From Planctomycetota bacterium (GTDB lineage Bacteria > Planctomycetota > SZUA-567 > H5-PLA8), in assembly GCA_015075375.1 (NCBI GenBank), contig JABTUM010000001.1:53201-117200 (forward strand): 64,000 nucleotides of DNA, written 5' to 3'. This document shows positions 9,147 to 18,907 of the stretch, piece by piece. The notes below the pieces were generated by a model. The model was not told where the DNA came from. It saw only the letters and a list, made by a program, of their open reading frames with translations, and did not search any database. How positions within the stretch are numbered: position 1 is the first letter of the stretch; each line of letters begins with the position of its first letter. A program made the translations under genes and the position numbers.

Positions 9147-10481
9147 TTGCGTATCCTGCTACGGGAGCACGCCTTGGGCGACTTGGACCGTATCGGAATT
9201 GTGCTGGGCCGCCGTCGTCTGGCTGGAGTGCGCCTCGAAGGCGCTCGCACAGTACGCAGCGCCGAAGTTCCGATTCTAAAGGTGGACTCTGCTTCCCAGG
9301 CCCTTACTTCGCTTTTAGCAGAACTAGGTGCGGCCGAAACTTCATCCCCGCCGGAGATCTTCCTCGCGCTCTCGCCGGCGTACTGTGCATGCGCCGATCG
9401 TGTCGCGACTCCTGCGCGCGGCGTGTCGCCGGAGGCAGTGGCCGGTTCGATGGCCGAGGGCCTCTCAGCCGGTGAGACCCTGGAAGAATTGTCGGTAGCG
9501 CACGCGGCGCTCGGACCGCAGATCGAGCTGATCGCAGCTCGAACGGCCGACTTGCGCGAATGGATTACCGCGATCGAGACCGCCTACCCCGGCGTGCGCT
9601 GGCGGGTGGTGACGAGTTTGCCGTCGCTGGTCGCGCGGTGGCCGAACGGATCAGAGTCCGACGCCAAGGCCTTCTGGGGCGGCGGCGATGGCGTGATCGT
9701 GAAAGGCGCAGACGCGCAGGCCGAAACCTGGCGGGCGTTTCCGGTGGCCGATGGCGACGAGGCCGCGACCCGGCACGTCACGAGGACGGCCGGCTCAAGC
9801 TCGCCGATCTCCAACTTAGGCCAGCACGAGACGCTCACACCGCTTCAGGCCGCCGCGCATGCGCTCACTCAGCTCAATGCCGACGAATTGCCCAACTTGG
9901 CCGTGACGTTGGGCAAAACCCAAGGCGCCTTGAGACGGCGCGTTTCGAAGTCCCTTTCCTGGGCCGTCGCCGGAGCGGCGCTGCTGCTTTTCTCCGCCGG
10001 CATCCTGTGCGAACAGCGCCGCCGCGCGTACGAAGACGCGCTGCTTGAAGTCGACCGCGCCGAACAGCGGCTCTGGGCTTCGGCGCAGCCCGACGCGAAG
10101 GCCCGCGATGGCCGCTTAGCCACAGTCCTGTTCTCGCGCGTACGCCAGCAGGAGCGCGCGGCGAAAGCCAACGACCTGCCCTCGGCGCTGGCCTTCTGGT
10201 CGGAACTGGCCGCGCAGATGCCGCATCCCAACAAGCTGGGCTTGAGCGTCGAGTCGGTCAGCTTGAGCCGCCACGAAGGACGTCTGGTGGGCCAAGTCCA
10301 GGCCGCGCCCGACGATCCGCTCAAGCATGCCGCGGCGCTGGAAGCGGCCTTGAACCAGGCCCCGCATTTGACCGCGCGCGGGGAGTTCGAAACACGCAGC
10401 GAGGCCGTGAGCGTGCGGCTGCGTCTGGATTACCGTCCGCCGCAAGCCGAGGCCGCTACTGCGAGCGAGGATGCGCCATGA
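9147..10481 (+). CDS. gspL: Type II secretion protein GspL (inner-membrane platform)
   Basis: A 444-residue protein with an actin-like cytoplasmic N-terminal part (about 1-270), one membrane segment near 275-295 (SWAVAGAALLLFSAGIL) and a periplasmic ferredoxin-like domain to the C-terminus. This is the GspL layout, which binds the GspE ATPase and GspM. The annotated start is a TTG at 9147 without a clear ribosome-binding site; an in-frame GTG about 17 codons later is an alternative. It is the first gene of an eleven-gene operon and its stop overlaps gspM by ATGA. Sequence similarity of GspL is weak in general, so the name rests on layout and position as well. Confidence 0.75.
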   Translation: MRILLREHALGDLDRIGIVLGRRRLAGVRLEGARTVRSAEVPILKVDSASQALTSLLAELGAAETSSPPEIFLALSPAYCACADRVATPARGVSPEAVAGSMAEGLSAGETLEELSVAHAALGPQIELIAARTADLREWITAIETAYPGVRWRVVTSLPSLVARWPNGSESDAKAFWGGGDGVIVKGADAQAETWRAFPVADGDEAATRHVTRTAGSSSPISNLGQHETLTPLQAAAHALTQLNADELPNLAVTLGKTQGALRRRVSKSLSWAVAGAALLLFSAGILCEQRRRAYEDALLEVDRAEQRLWASAQPDAKARDGRLATVLFSRVRQQERAAKANDLPSALAFWSELAAQMPHPNKLGLSVESVSLSRHEGRLVGQVQAAPDDPLKHAAALEAALNQAPHLTARGEFETRSEAVSVRLRLDYRPPQAEAATASEDAP

Positions 10482-10990
10482 AGCGTTCGCGCGCGGCTGT
10501 GCTCGCCGCCTCGGTCGTCCTGACGCTGTCCGCGGCCTGGGCGTTGGATCGTTATGGGGCATTGAGCGCCGAAAAGGAACGCTTCGAAGCGCGGGTGCAG
10601 GAACTGGGCACCGCCCGCAAGTTGCTCACGCTGTACCCGCAAGCGCTCTCTGGCGGCGGCGCGCGGCTCGATCCGCCAGCTTTGAAGTCGCTGGTGCAGC
10701 AACGCGGCGCCAAGCACGGCATCGCGCTCGTGTATCTGACCGAAAGCGACAAGGAGGCAGGCAAGGGCCTGCGCGAGCGCCAGGTAGTCGCGCGAGGCGT
10801 AGGAGTTCCGCACACGAAGTGGGTCGCCTTCCTGGCCGAGATCGAGAGCGCGGGAAGCGGAGCCACCTTTAAGGAACTGCGGCTGAAGCCTTCGACGACC
10901 GAAAACGGGGTCTACAGCGAGGCCGAGGCGGTCCTGGCGTACCGTTGGCCCCACGAGCCGGCCAAGCAGACCGGAGCGGCGATACCGTGA
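10478..10990 (+). CDS. gspM: Type II secretion protein GspM
   Basis: A 170-residue bitopic protein. A short cytoplasmic start (MKRSRAAV) is followed by one membrane helix (about 7-23), a coiled-coil stretch (GALSAEKERFEARVQELGTA) and a small alpha/beta domain. That is the plan of GspM, which pairs with GspL. It overlaps the preceding gene by ATGA and the next by GTGA. Its sequence is divergent, so the call depends on gene order. Confidence 0.68.
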   Translation: MKRSRAAVLAASVVLTLSAAWALDRYGALSAEKERFEARVQELGTARKLLTLYPQALSGGGARLDPPALKSLVQQRGAKHGIALVYLTESDKEAGKGLRERQVVARGVGVPHTKWVAFLAEIESAGSGATFKELRLKPSTTENGVYSEAEAVLAYRWPHEPAKQTGAAIP

Positions 10991-12039
10991 GCCGCGCCGC
11001 GCCCTCCCCTACCCTATGCCTGAGGCCGCGCCGTTCGCGCGGCTTGGTGCTGGTGCTCGTCTTGGGCGCGATGGCGCTATTGACCATCTTGGCCTTCGAG
11101 GTCTCCGGACGCGCCAATCGCGATGTTCTGCGCGCGGCGTCCACCGAACGCGAATCGCGCTTTAGAGGCGTCTTTCAATCCGGTCTCGCGTTGGCCACCG
11201 GGATCCTGGCCGAACGCCGATCTTCGAAGGAGATCGACGCGTGGAGCGATCGTTGGCAGATCCCCGTCAGCGTCAAGCTCGACGACGAGGCTTCCGTAAG
11301 CGTGCGCGTCGCCGACGAGTCGGGAAAACTCCGCCTGCCGGCGCCGGACGCCAAGCCCGAGCAGACCGGACGCGTTCGCAAACAACTCGTGCGTCTCTTC
11401 GAACGCTTGGCCAAGGACGATCCCGAACACGCCGAGGACTGGCGGCGCGCGCGGAAGCAACTCTTTCTGCGCTTGGGCTGGAACGAATCGAAGGCGCCGG
11501 GCGCTTCGGTGGCGAAACCCGATCCGCTGCCCACCCTAGACGGCCTGCGCGAAGCGGGCTTTACCCTTAACGAAGTCTTCGGAGCATGGCCCGCGGACCG
11601 GCTCGCGCCCACGCGGTCGCTGAGCGATTACCTGACGGTATTCGGGGATGGAAAGCTGAACCTCAACACCGCCTCCGAAGAGGTGCTCTATACCCTCGAC
11701 GAAGAACTGGATGCCGCTCAAGCCCGCTTGATCGCCGCGCATCGCGGTGCGGACGATGCCGAACCCGAGGACCTCCGCCCGTTCCGCCAAGTCAAGGATC
11801 TGGAACTGGTGGAAGGGATGGTCGTACGCGGCGAAGTCGAAGGCCGGCCGGTCGTGTTGCGCAATCTCTGCGCCAAGCTCACGCCCTACCTGTCCGTCCA
11901 GAGCCGCTGCTTCTCGGTTCGGATTCGCGCCGTGGTGGCCGGGCGTATACGCGAAGCTTGGGCCTTCTTCGAAGCGCCGCCCGTTTCCGAAACGTCCTCC
12001 GCGCCGCGTCTGCTGGCATTCGAGGAACTCGAACCATGA
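10987..12039 (+). CDS. gspK: Type II secretion minor pseudopilin GspK
   Basis: A 350-residue protein. I place the start at the GTG at 10987, which overlaps the gspM stop (GTGA) and puts the prepilin signal at the N-terminus: basic residues, RRSRG, then LVLVLVLGAMALLTILAFEVS. The family is recognised by its large size for a pseudopilin and a helix-hairpin-helix-like part (LNLNTASEEVLYTL) near residue 215-230, typical of GspK, the tip subunit that completes the GspI-J-K complex. An open frame extends 42 bases further upstream, but that would bury the prepilin signal. Confidence 0.82.
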   Translation: MSRAAPSPTLCLRPRRSRGLVLVLVLGAMALLTILAFEVSGRANRDVLRAASTERESRFRGVFQSGLALATGILAERRSSKEIDAWSDRWQIPVSVKLDDEASVSVRVADESGKLRLPAPDAKPEQTGRVRKQLVRLFERLAKDDPEHAEDWRRARKQLFLRLGWNESKAPGASVAKPDPLPTLDGLREAGFTLNEVFGAWPADRLAPTRSLSDYLTVFGDGKLNLNTASEEVLYTLDEELDAAQARLIAAHRGADDAEPEDLRPFRQVKDLELVEGMVVRGEVEGRPVVLRNLCAKLTPYLSVQSRCFSVRIRAVVAGRIREAWAFFEAPPVSETSSAPRLLAFEELEP

Positions 12040-12602
12040 CGCCGCGCTTCGAACGCCTGCTGGGCACGCTCTGCCAAGCGTTCGCGCTTCTGCTGGCCGC
12101 GGCGGGCGCGGTGCTGTTCCTGGCGGCCGTGGCGGCGCCGCCTGCGCCTATCACCGTGGCGCTGGAAGAGACAAGTCCCTCTGTCGGCAGCCAGGACGCG
12201 TCCGAGCGCTCTCGCCTGGAAGCCTTCAAGAAGCTCTCCGCGGCGCAACTCACCCAGACGATCGTGCCGAAGGCCAGAGACGCGCATAAGCCGCCCCCTC
12301 CGCCGGCGCTCGAAACGCTGATTCGCGTCAAAGGGATCCTCGACTTTGGGAAACCCGACGAGAACGAGGCCTTGGTGGAGGTGATCAAGTCCCAGGAGAC
12401 CAGTTCGTACCGGGTTGGCCAAACGGTCACGGGCGTGCAGGCCCAAATCCAGAAGATCGACGCGGCCGTCACGTTTCAGTACGCCGGCCAGCGCATCGAA
12501 CTGCAAGTCCACGACGGGAGTTCAGCCGACGCAAGCGGCCTGGCCACGCCGGAATCCCGGCTGCGCACGGCGGGGATCGAAGAAGAGATTCAAGCGCCGT
12601 AG
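12036..12602 (+). CDS. gspC: GspC-like type II secretion protein
   Basis: A 188-residue protein that starts at the ATG at 12036, overlapping the gspK stop (ATGA). One N-terminal membrane helix (about 13-34) is followed by a linker with PPPPPAL and a small beta domain (LIRVKGILDFGKPDENEALVEV ... YRVGQTVTGVQAQIQKID) that matches the homology region of GspC/PilP-like proteins. This domain joins the inner-membrane platform to the secretin N0 domain. No PDZ domain is present, so it is a short GspC or a PilP-like version. It sits just before gspD, as expected. Confidence 0.65.
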   Translation: MTPRFERLLGTLCQAFALLLAAAGAVLFLAAVAAPPAPITVALEETSPSVGSQDASERSRLEAFKKLSAAQLTQTIVPKARDAHKPPPPPALETLIRVKGILDFGKPDENEALVEVIKSQETSSYRVGQTVTGVQAQIQKIDAAVTFQYAGQRIELQVHDGSSADASGLATPESRLRTAGIEEEIQAP

Positions 12603-12632
12603 CGGAGCATCCGCATCGGCATTGGGGGAAAG

Positions 12633-14774
12633 ATGATGCGCACGGTACTGGCGCTGGCGGCGGCTTGGGTGCTGCTGGGCGCGTTCCCATCGCCGCTTGC
12701 TGCGGCCGAGGAACCCCAGAAGGTCCGGCTCAAGTTCGCCGGGCTGGACCTGGTCACGCTCGCGCGGCAGGTCGAGCGCGTGACCAAGAAAAGCTTTCTC
12801 TTCGAGGAAGGACAACTGCGCGCCAAGCGCGTGACGCTCGAAAGCGAGACGCCGATCTCGCCCGACGAGTTCTACCGCGTCTTCCAGGCCGTCCTGCAGA
12901 TGAACGGGTTCGTGATCGTGCCGGTTGAAGGCGCGGGGATCGCGCTGGAGAAGATCGTCAAGGCCCAGGGCGCGCAAAAGGAACCCGGCGTCCATCCGAT
13001 CCTGACCACCGGCGACGCCATACCTCAATCCGACCAGCTCATCTCCTTCCTGATCCAGCCCAAGCACGCGACGACCAAGAAGCTCCTGGCCGTCGTCGCC
13101 CCGACGCTCTCGCCTGCGGGCACAGTCACTCAAGTACCCAACACCGACCTGATCCTGCTGTGCGACGTGGCCTCCTCGATCAAGCGCGTCGAAAAACTCC
13201 TGGGCATCCTCGACGTGCCCGGCGCGGAAGTGATCTCGGCCGATATCCCGGTCGTGAACCTGCCGGCGTCGAAGGCTCAAGGGACGTTGAAGGAATATCT
13301 CACCGCCCGTGAGCGCGCGCGCAGCGGCGAGGCCGGCCCCGATAAGCTCACGATCCTGGTGGACGAGCGCCTGAACCTGCTCCACCTGATCGGGCCCCAG
13401 GAAGACGTGACTGTGGCGCGTGAGTTCCTGGCTCGCCTCGACGTGGACGCCCCCGCCGCGCGCCGCACGATCCGCTACTACAAGCTCAAGAACGTGCCTG
13501 TGTTGGATATTGTCGGTTACGTGGGGCAGCTTCTCGGACTGGCGCTGGCCAAGGACGGCCAGGCCGCGGCCGTGCCTACGCCCACCGGTCTGCCTGAAGT
13601 GTCGCCTCCGCCTCCGCTGGCTGCCCCTGTTCCGCCGCCGATCACGCCGCCCGTCAGCGATCCGCCGGTCCTGGCCGATGGCACGCCGCGCCAACCCGAA
13701 CGCGCACCGCGTTCGCCGCTCGCCGGACAAGCCCTGATCCTGCCTTTCGCCGACATCATTCCCGTGGAAGGGCACAACATGCTGGTCGTGGCCGGCGACG
13801 AGCGCGTCCACGAAGAGGTCGAGTCCATCCTCCAGAACCTCGACCAGCGCAAAGGGCAGGTCCTGATCGAGGTCGCCATCGTCCAAGTCAGCGGCGACGA
13901 CTCGTTGGATTTCGGGGTCGAAGCCTTGAGCCTCAACGACATGAAGAATAAACAGGGCTTGGACGGCGGTACCGGGCACGCGCTTGGCGCACAGGCCGAT
14001 AACGCCTCGCGCGGCTTCCCGACCGATACCGTGATCAACAAGGTCACTGGGGCGGCGATCCGCTACTTCAAGGGCGATTCGCTCCAGATCCTCCTCACCG
14101 CCCTGGCCACCAAGTCCAACGTCTCCATCGCCAGCCAGCCGCTCTTGCTCGTCAACGATAACGAGCAAGCCTCGTTTACGACCAAGGTCAGCGAACCGAC
14201 GGTCACGACTTCCCAGGGCACCGCGACGACGAACACTTCGTTCGCGGGCTTCGCCGAAGCGACGACTTCGCTCCAGATCACCCCGCACATCTCGCCCGAC
14301 GGCTACCTGAACTTGGAGATCACGCAGACCTTCGAAGAGTTCCAGGGGCGCTCGACGGGGAACGGCATCCCGCCGCCGAAAGTTTCCAACGACGCGACGA
14401 CGCGGGTCACGATCCCCGACCGGAACACCATCGTGATCGGCGGTTTCATGCGCGACGCCTTTACCGATACGCGCAGCGGCGTGCCGGGCCTGATGCACAT
14501 CCCCGGCCTGGGTAAAATCTTCTCGCGGACCACCAAGCAGAAGACTGCCAGCCGGCTGTACCTGTTCGTGCGCCCTAAGATTCTTTCGGCGCCGGACTTC
14601 CGCGATCTGAAGAAGGAATCGGAACTCAAGAAAGACGACGTGGAGCGGCTGACCCGACGTTCCTCGATCAAGAAGGAAGTCCAGGAACGCATGGGCGAGT
14701 CACAGGTCCCGGCCGAGGAAGTACCGCTGGACGTTCCGGCGCCCCTGCCGCCGCATGGGACCGAACGGGAGTAA
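12633..14774 (+). CDS. gspD: Type II secretion outer-membrane secretin GspD
   Basis: A 713-residue secretin. A signal peptide (MMRTVLALAAAWVLLG, cleavage after LAAA) is followed by N0 (VRLKFAGLDLVTLARQVERV), N1 and N2/N3 domains with a long Pro-rich insertion near 310-365. The secretin domain follows, with VLIEVAIVQVSGDD, QILLTALATKSNVSI and the C-terminal signature VPGLMHIPGLGKIFS then LYLFVRPKIL. It forms the outer-membrane channel of the system. The start is preceded by GGGGGAAAG at 12624-12631. The C-terminal tail after the secretin domain is charged and about 60 residues long; it could be the pilotin-binding part, though no pilotin gene is visible. Confidence 0.95.
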   Translation: MMRTVLALAAAWVLLGAFPSPLAAAEEPQKVRLKFAGLDLVTLARQVERVTKKSFLFEEGQLRAKRVTLESETPISPDEFYRVFQAVLQMNGFVIVPVEGAGIALEKIVKAQGAQKEPGVHPILTTGDAIPQSDQLISFLIQPKHATTKKLLAVVAPTLSPAGTVTQVPNTDLILLCDVASSIKRVEKLLGILDVPGAEVISADIPVVNLPASKAQGTLKEYLTARERARSGEAGPDKLTILVDERLNLLHLIGPQEDVTVAREFLARLDVDAPAARRTIRYYKLKNVPVLDIVGYVGQLLGLALAKDGQAAAVPTPTGLPEVSPPPPLAAPVPPPITPPVSDPPVLADGTPRQPERAPRSPLAGQALILPFADIIPVEGHNMLVVAGDERVHEEVESILQNLDQRKGQVLIEVAIVQVSGDDSLDFGVEALSLNDMKNKQGLDGGTGHALGAQADNASRGFPTDTVINKVTGAAIRYFKGDSLQILLTALATKSNVSIASQPLLLVNDNEQASFTTKVSEPTVTTSQGTATTNTSFAGFAEATTSLQITPHISPDGYLNLEITQTFEEFQGRSTGNGIPPPKVSNDATTRVTIPDRNTIVIGGFMRDAFTDTRSGVPGLMHIPGLGKIFSRTTKQKTASRLYLFVRPKILSAPDFRDLKKESELKKDDVERLTRRSSIKKEVQERMGESQVPAEEVPLDVPAPLPPHGTERE

Positions 14775-14776
14775 AC

Positions 14777-16345
14777 ATGGAGCCCCCCGTCCCGGCCGCC
14801 GTGGACTTAAGCCGCGCACAGGTACCCGCCGCATTCCTGGAGCGCGTGCCGCTGCGCTTCGCGCGCGAGCATGCGATCGCGGCCATCGGCGTCGTCGAAG
14901 GCCCGGGAGAAGTCCTCTACCGTCTCGTCGCCGGCTTCCCGGACCGATTCTGGGCCTTAGACCGCGTTGCCTACAAGCTCGATGCGCCTGTCGAGATCGA
15001 GCCGGCCGATCCTGAATCCGTGCGCGCCTTACTGGATCGAGCCTTCCACGCCGACGCGAAGGAAGTGACGGCCATCGCCGACGAACTCTCGGCCACGGCC
15101 TCGCCCGAAGGCGAGATCACGCTCACCGAAGACGTGCTCGAACTCGACGACAAGGCCCCGGCGGTCAAGCTCGTCCACGCCATGCTGCTCCAGGCCGTCA
15201 AGCAGCGTGCCTCGGATATCCACCTGGAACCCGGCGAAGGCGGGGTGCGCCTGCGTTTTCGCATCGACGGGGTGCTCTACGAACGCGCGCGCCTGCGCCC
15301 CGAAGTCCGCGACGGATTGGCCAGCCGGATCAAGGTGATGGGCCGCATGGACATCGCCGAGCGGCGGCTGCCCCAAGACGGCGGCGTGACCATCCGCATC
15401 GGGCAGCGCCGCGTGGACCTGCGCATCGCGACGCTCCCCAGCCAGCACGGCGAACGCGTCGTGATGCGCCTGCTCGATAAGCAGGCCGGCCTGCTGGACC
15501 TCGAAAAGCTAGGCTTTGCCCAGGCCGACGCCGAACACGCGCGCCAGCTCCTGCGCTTGGCCCACGGGATCGTGCTCGTCACCGGCCCCACCGGCAGCGG
15601 GAAGACGACGACCCTGTACGCGATGCTTTCGGCCATGAACTCCGCCGAACTGAACATCCTCACGCTCGAAGACCCGATCGAGTACCAGTTGCCCGGCGTC
15701 TCGCAGACCCAAGTCTCCGAGAAGAAGGGACTCACCTTCGCCCGCGGCCTGCGCGCGCTGGTGCGGCAAGACCCCGACGTGATCATGGTCGGCGAAATCC
15801 GCGACTTGGAGACGGCTTCCGTCTCGATCCAGTCTGCACTAACCGGTCATCTGGTGCTTTCGACGCTGCATACAAACGATGCGCCGACCAGCGTCGCGCG
15901 CTTGCTCGACCTGGGCGTCGAACCGTATCTTGTGGCCAGTTCGCTGGAGGCCTGCATCGCGCAGCGCCTGGTCCGTAAAGTCTGCCCGGAATGCCATCGT
16001 CTCGAGCCCTTGGATCCGCAAGCCTTGACCCGCGACGGCTGGACCCCGGCCGAAGTGGCTTACCTGAAGCGCTCGGGCGCGGCGGCCCTCCCCGTGGCCA
16101 CAGGCTGCGAGGCGTGCTTCCAAACCGGCTTCCTGGGCCGCACGGCCATCTACGAGTTCCTTCTGGTCTCCGGGCCGTTGCGAGAACTCGTTCACGCCCG
16201 AGCCACCGCCGGAGCGCTCCGTCAAGAAGCGCTCGCGCAAGGCATGCGTACGCTGCGCCAGGACGGCCTGCGCAAGGTCGCCGAAGGGCTGACCACCTTG
16301 AGTGAAGTCCGCGCCGTGACTCAAAGCCTGCGGGAGGACGCCTAA
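14777..16345 (+). CDS. gspE: Type II secretion assembly ATPase GspE
   Basis: A 522-residue cytoplasmic ATPase of the GspE/PilB family. Seen in order: N-terminal domain (1-120), the KASDIHLEPGE-like motif (QRASDIHLEPGEGG), Walker A GPTGSGKTTT, Asp box (LEDPIEYQ), Walker B (DPDVIMVGEIRD), His box (GHLVLSTLHTND) and a zinc-binding four-Cys module CPEC ... CEAC near residues 400-435. It powers pseudopilus growth through GspF and GspL. Only two bases separate it from gspD. Confidence 0.96.
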   Translation: MEPPVPAAVDLSRAQVPAAFLERVPLRFAREHAIAAIGVVEGPGEVLYRLVAGFPDRFWALDRVAYKLDAPVEIEPADPESVRALLDRAFHADAKEVTAIADELSATASPEGEITLTEDVLELDDKAPAVKLVHAMLLQAVKQRASDIHLEPGEGGVRLRFRIDGVLYERARLRPEVRDGLASRIKVMGRMDIAERRLPQDGGVTIRIGQRRVDLRIATLPSQHGERVVMRLLDKQAGLLDLEKLGFAQADAEHARQLLRLAHGIVLVTGPTGSGKTTTLYAMLSAMNSAELNILTLEDPIEYQLPGVSQTQVSEKKGLTFARGLRALVRQDPDVIMVGEIRDLETASVSIQSALTGHLVLSTLHTNDAPTSVARLLDLGVEPYLVASSLEACIAQRLVRKVCPECHRLEPLDPQALTRDGWTPAEVAYLKRSGAAALPVATGCEACFQTGFLGRTAIYEFLLVSGPLRELVHARATAGALRQEALAQGMRTLRQDGLRKVAEGLTTLSEVRAVTQSLREDA

Positions 16346-16346
16346 G

Positions 16347-17567
16347 ATGGCGCTATTCCGCTACTTGGCCCTCGACGCCCAAGGACGGGCGATTCAGGGC
16401 ACGACCGACGCCGGTACGCCCGCCGAAGCGCGCGCGGTCCTGCGCGCCCAAGGACTCCACGCCACACGCCTCGACCCGTACTTGAAAGACGCCTCCCAGG
16501 AGTCGGGAGCGCTGCGCTGGGTGCGCTCGGGGAGCGGCCGGTCGTTGGAGCGGCTGGCGGCCTTCTCGCGGCAAATGGCCATGCTGCTCAAGGCCGGCCT
16601 GCCGTTGGCGCAAGCCCTCGATGTACTGGCCACGCAGTTCGAAGAGCGGGTCTTGCGCGACCTGGCCCGGGATCTGGCCGTGCGCGTCCGCGAAGGCGCC
16701 GCATTAGATGAAGCCCTCGCCGCGCACCCCGACCACTTCCCGCCGCTCTTCGTGGCTATCGCCCGCGCCGGAGCGGCCTCCGGCCAATTGGGCGCCGTGC
16801 TGGGGACGCTTTCCGGGTTTTACCTGCGCAAGAAGCGCCTCCACGATCGCGTCGTCTCAGCGCTGACTTACCCCGCCCTGATGTGCGCCATCGGCGGGCT
16901 GGTGCTGGTCTTTCTGCTGGCCTATGTCGTCCCGAAGGTGACCACGGTCCTGATCGAGCAACAGCGCGCCTTGCCGTGGCCGACCGAAGCGCTGCTCTAC
17001 GTCAGTACAAGCATTCAGGAGTTCTGGTGGGCGCTGTTGCTCGGAATCGGCTTCGCCGCTTGGCTGGTCAGCGCCGTCCTGCGCAGCGCCGCCGGGAGAC
17101 GGGCGCTCGACGGCCTCGCCTTGCGCATCCCCGTTGCCGGCGAACTGCTGCGAAAACAAGCCATCGCGCACTGGGCCGACACCATGGGCCACCTGCTTCA
17201 AAGCGGCCTGCCCGTCGCGCAGAGCTTAGGCATCGCCCGCGAAGCCGTCGCCAACCGCGTCCTGGCCGCCGACGTCCAAAAACTGGAGCAACGCGTGCTC
17301 GACGGATCGAGCCTCTCGGAAGCCTTGAAAGCCAGTGCGTTCCTGCCGCCGGCCGTGGGCTTCGCCGCCGGCGTCGGCGAAGAATCCGGCGACCTGGCCG
17401 GCGTGCTCAAAGAGATCGCCGAGAGCTATCATGAAGAAGTGAACTTGGTCTCTAGCCGGCTGACTGACCTGGTCAACCCCATCATGATCGTCGCACTGGG
17501 TCTCGTCGTCGGGTTTATCGTCGCCGCGATCCTGCTGCCGATCACGGACTTTAGCCAAGTGCAGTAG
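16347..17567 (+). CDS. gspF: Type II secretion inner-membrane protein GspF
   Basis: A 406-residue GspF/PilC protein with two repeated cytoplasmic domains (FSRQMAMLLKAGLPLAQALDVL and WADTMGHLLQSGLPVAQSLGIA) and three membrane segments, near 170-190, 220-240 and 375-400. It is the platform protein that couples the GspE motor to the pseudopilus. One base separates its ATG from the gspE stop. Confidence 0.95.
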   Translation: MALFRYLALDAQGRAIQGTTDAGTPAEARAVLRAQGLHATRLDPYLKDASQESGALRWVRSGSGRSLERLAAFSRQMAMLLKAGLPLAQALDVLATQFEERVLRDLARDLAVRVREGAALDEALAAHPDHFPPLFVAIARAGAASGQLGAVLGTLSGFYLRKKRLHDRVVSALTYPALMCAIGGLVLVFLLAYVVPKVTTVLIEQQRALPWPTEALLYVSTSIQEFWWALLLGIGFAAWLVSAVLRSAAGRRALDGLALRIPVAGELLRKQAIAHWADTMGHLLQSGLPVAQSLGIAREAVANRVLAADVQKLEQRVLDGSSLSEALKASAFLPPAVGFAAGVGEESGDLAGVLKEIAESYHEEVNLVSSRLTDLVNPIMIVALGLVVGFIVAAILLPITDFSQVQ

Positions 17568-17587
17568 CCGTACCCAAGGAGCCCGCC

Positions 17588-18034
17588 ATGCGCCGTAACC
17601 GGACACCCCAACGCCTCTCCCGGCTTCGCCGCGGCTTCACGCTGGTCGAACTGATCGTGGTCATCGCCATCATCGGCGTACTGGCTACGGTGGTGGTTGT
17701 GCGCTTCACGGGCAAGACCGACCAGGCCAAAGTCGCCACCGCCAAAGCCCATATCGCCCAGTTGGAAGGCGCCGTGATCGAGTTCCAGGCGCACTGCGGC
17801 CGGCTGCCCGAATCGCTCGACGAACTGGTGACGCGTCCCTCCGACTGCCCCAACTGGCAGGAAGGTGGATACTTGAAGGGCAAACGCCCGCCCAAAGACC
17901 CCTGGGGCCACGAGTACAAGTTCGGACTCGAGAACGCGGAGTTCGTGATCACCTGCCTGGGCGCCGACGGGCAAGAAGGCGGCGAGGGCGTCGCGCGCGA
18001 CCTGACCAACCTCAACCTGGACGGCGCCGAATGA
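17588..18034 (+). CDS. gspG: Major pseudopilin GspG
   Basis: A 148-residue prepilin with the type IV prepilin signal RRG/FTLVELIVVIAIIGVLA (processing before Phe). The globular part has the GspG features: YLKGKRPPKDPWGHEY and the C-terminal calcium-binding loop (GADGQEGGEG). It is preceded by AAGGAG at 17576-17581. It builds the pseudopilus that pushes substrates through GspD. No prepilin peptidase (GspO) gene is in the window, so one must act from elsewhere. Confidence 0.96.
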   Translation: MRRNRTPQRLSRLRRGFTLVELIVVIAIIGVLATVVVVRFTGKTDQAKVATAKAHIAQLEGAVIEFQAHCGRLPESLDELVTRPSDCPNWQEGGYLKGKRPPKDPWGHEYKFGLENAEFVITCLGADGQEGGEGVARDLTNLNLDGAE

Positions 18035-18516
18035 AGTCTCCTGCCGCGCGCGGCTTCACGCTCATCGAGCTGACCGTCACGCTCGCCCTGATCGTGCTGG
18101 TCATGGGCGTGACGATCGTCCGCTTCGGCTGGGGCGGCGCGCGCCAACAGACCATCCAGGAAGCCCGCACACTCGCGAACGTGATCGGGACGTACCGCGA
18201 GCGCGCCATTGCCGAAGAAGCCCTTTACGCGTTGGAACTCGACGCCGAAGCCGGACGCTACGAACTCTTTAAGCTCACCGAGCGCCGCCTGGATGAAACC
18301 AGCCGCCCGATTCCGCTGCGCAGCCACACCGTTTCAGGGCCAATCTCCGTACGATTGCCGGGCACCACCGCTGATGCGCCGGATCGCCTCGTGCTCTACT
18401 TCGACGCGCGCGGGATACTGGCACCGGCCCGCATCGAACTGGCCCACCCTGAAGGCCCGCGCGTGGCCCTGCGCATCGAGCCCCTCGACACAGAGGTGCA
18501 ACTCGATGAACCGTAA
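18031..18516 (+). CDS. gspH: Minor pseudopilin GspH
   Basis: A 161-residue prepilin overlapping gspG by ATGA. It has the signal RG/FTLIELTVTLALIVLVMG and a beta-rich globular domain with YALELDAEAGRYELFKL, a GspH/FimT feature. Its place after gspG and before gspI supports the name. Confidence 0.85.
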   Translation: MKSPAARGFTLIELTVTLALIVLVMGVTIVRFGWGGARQQTIQEARTLANVIGTYRERAIAEEALYALELDAEAGRYELFKLTERRLDETSRPIPLRSHTVSGPISVRLPGTTADAPDRLVLYFDARGILAPARIELAHPEGPRVALRIEPLDTEVQLDEP

Positions 18517-18907
18517 GCGCGGCCTAAACGGCTTTACCCTCGTGGAAGTGATCGTGGCGCTCGGCATCGCCGCAAGCGCCCTGATCCTGCTGGTCACCGC
18601 CAACCAGGAATCGCTGCGCCGCTCGGTCCGCTCCAGCGAGGATCTGCGCTTGAACCGGCAGCTCGAAGCGAAGCTCGACGAGATCCGCCTGGGCCTGGAG
18701 CCGGCTTCGCAGGGTTCGTTCGAAGAGCTTCCCGGCGTAGCGTGGCGACTTGAACGCGAACGTCTCCGCGAGGGTGACCTGGATGGTATGGAGCGGCTCA
18801 CCTTGGCCGCACAGAGCGAAGCGTCCACTAATGCGCTTCAGACCTTGAGCGTGCTCGTCTGGACGCCGCCGCCGAAGACTGAAGGGGCAGCCGATGCCAC
18901 GCGCTAA
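18506..18907 (+). CDS. gspI: Minor pseudopilin GspI
   Basis: A 133-residue prepilin. I place the start at the ATG at 18506, eleven bases inside the end of gspH, which puts the signal G/FTLVEVIVALGIAASALILL at residues 9-28. The open frame runs much further upstream, but that part only mirrors gspH. The short globular domain (NRQLEAKLDEIRLG ... VAWRLERERL) fits GspI. Confidence 0.82.
   Translation: MNRKRGLNGFTLVEVIVALGIAASALILLVTANQESLRRSVRSSEDLRLNRQLEAKLDEIRLGLEPASQGSFEELPGVAWRLERERLREGDLDGMERLTLAAQSEASTNALQTLSVLVWTPPPKTEGAADATR

Noticed and set aside
12522..14498. Minus-strand open frame of 658 codons
   Set aside because: Antisense to gspD and full of Arg/Asp/His words from codon shadow; the gspD frame has clear secretin motifs.
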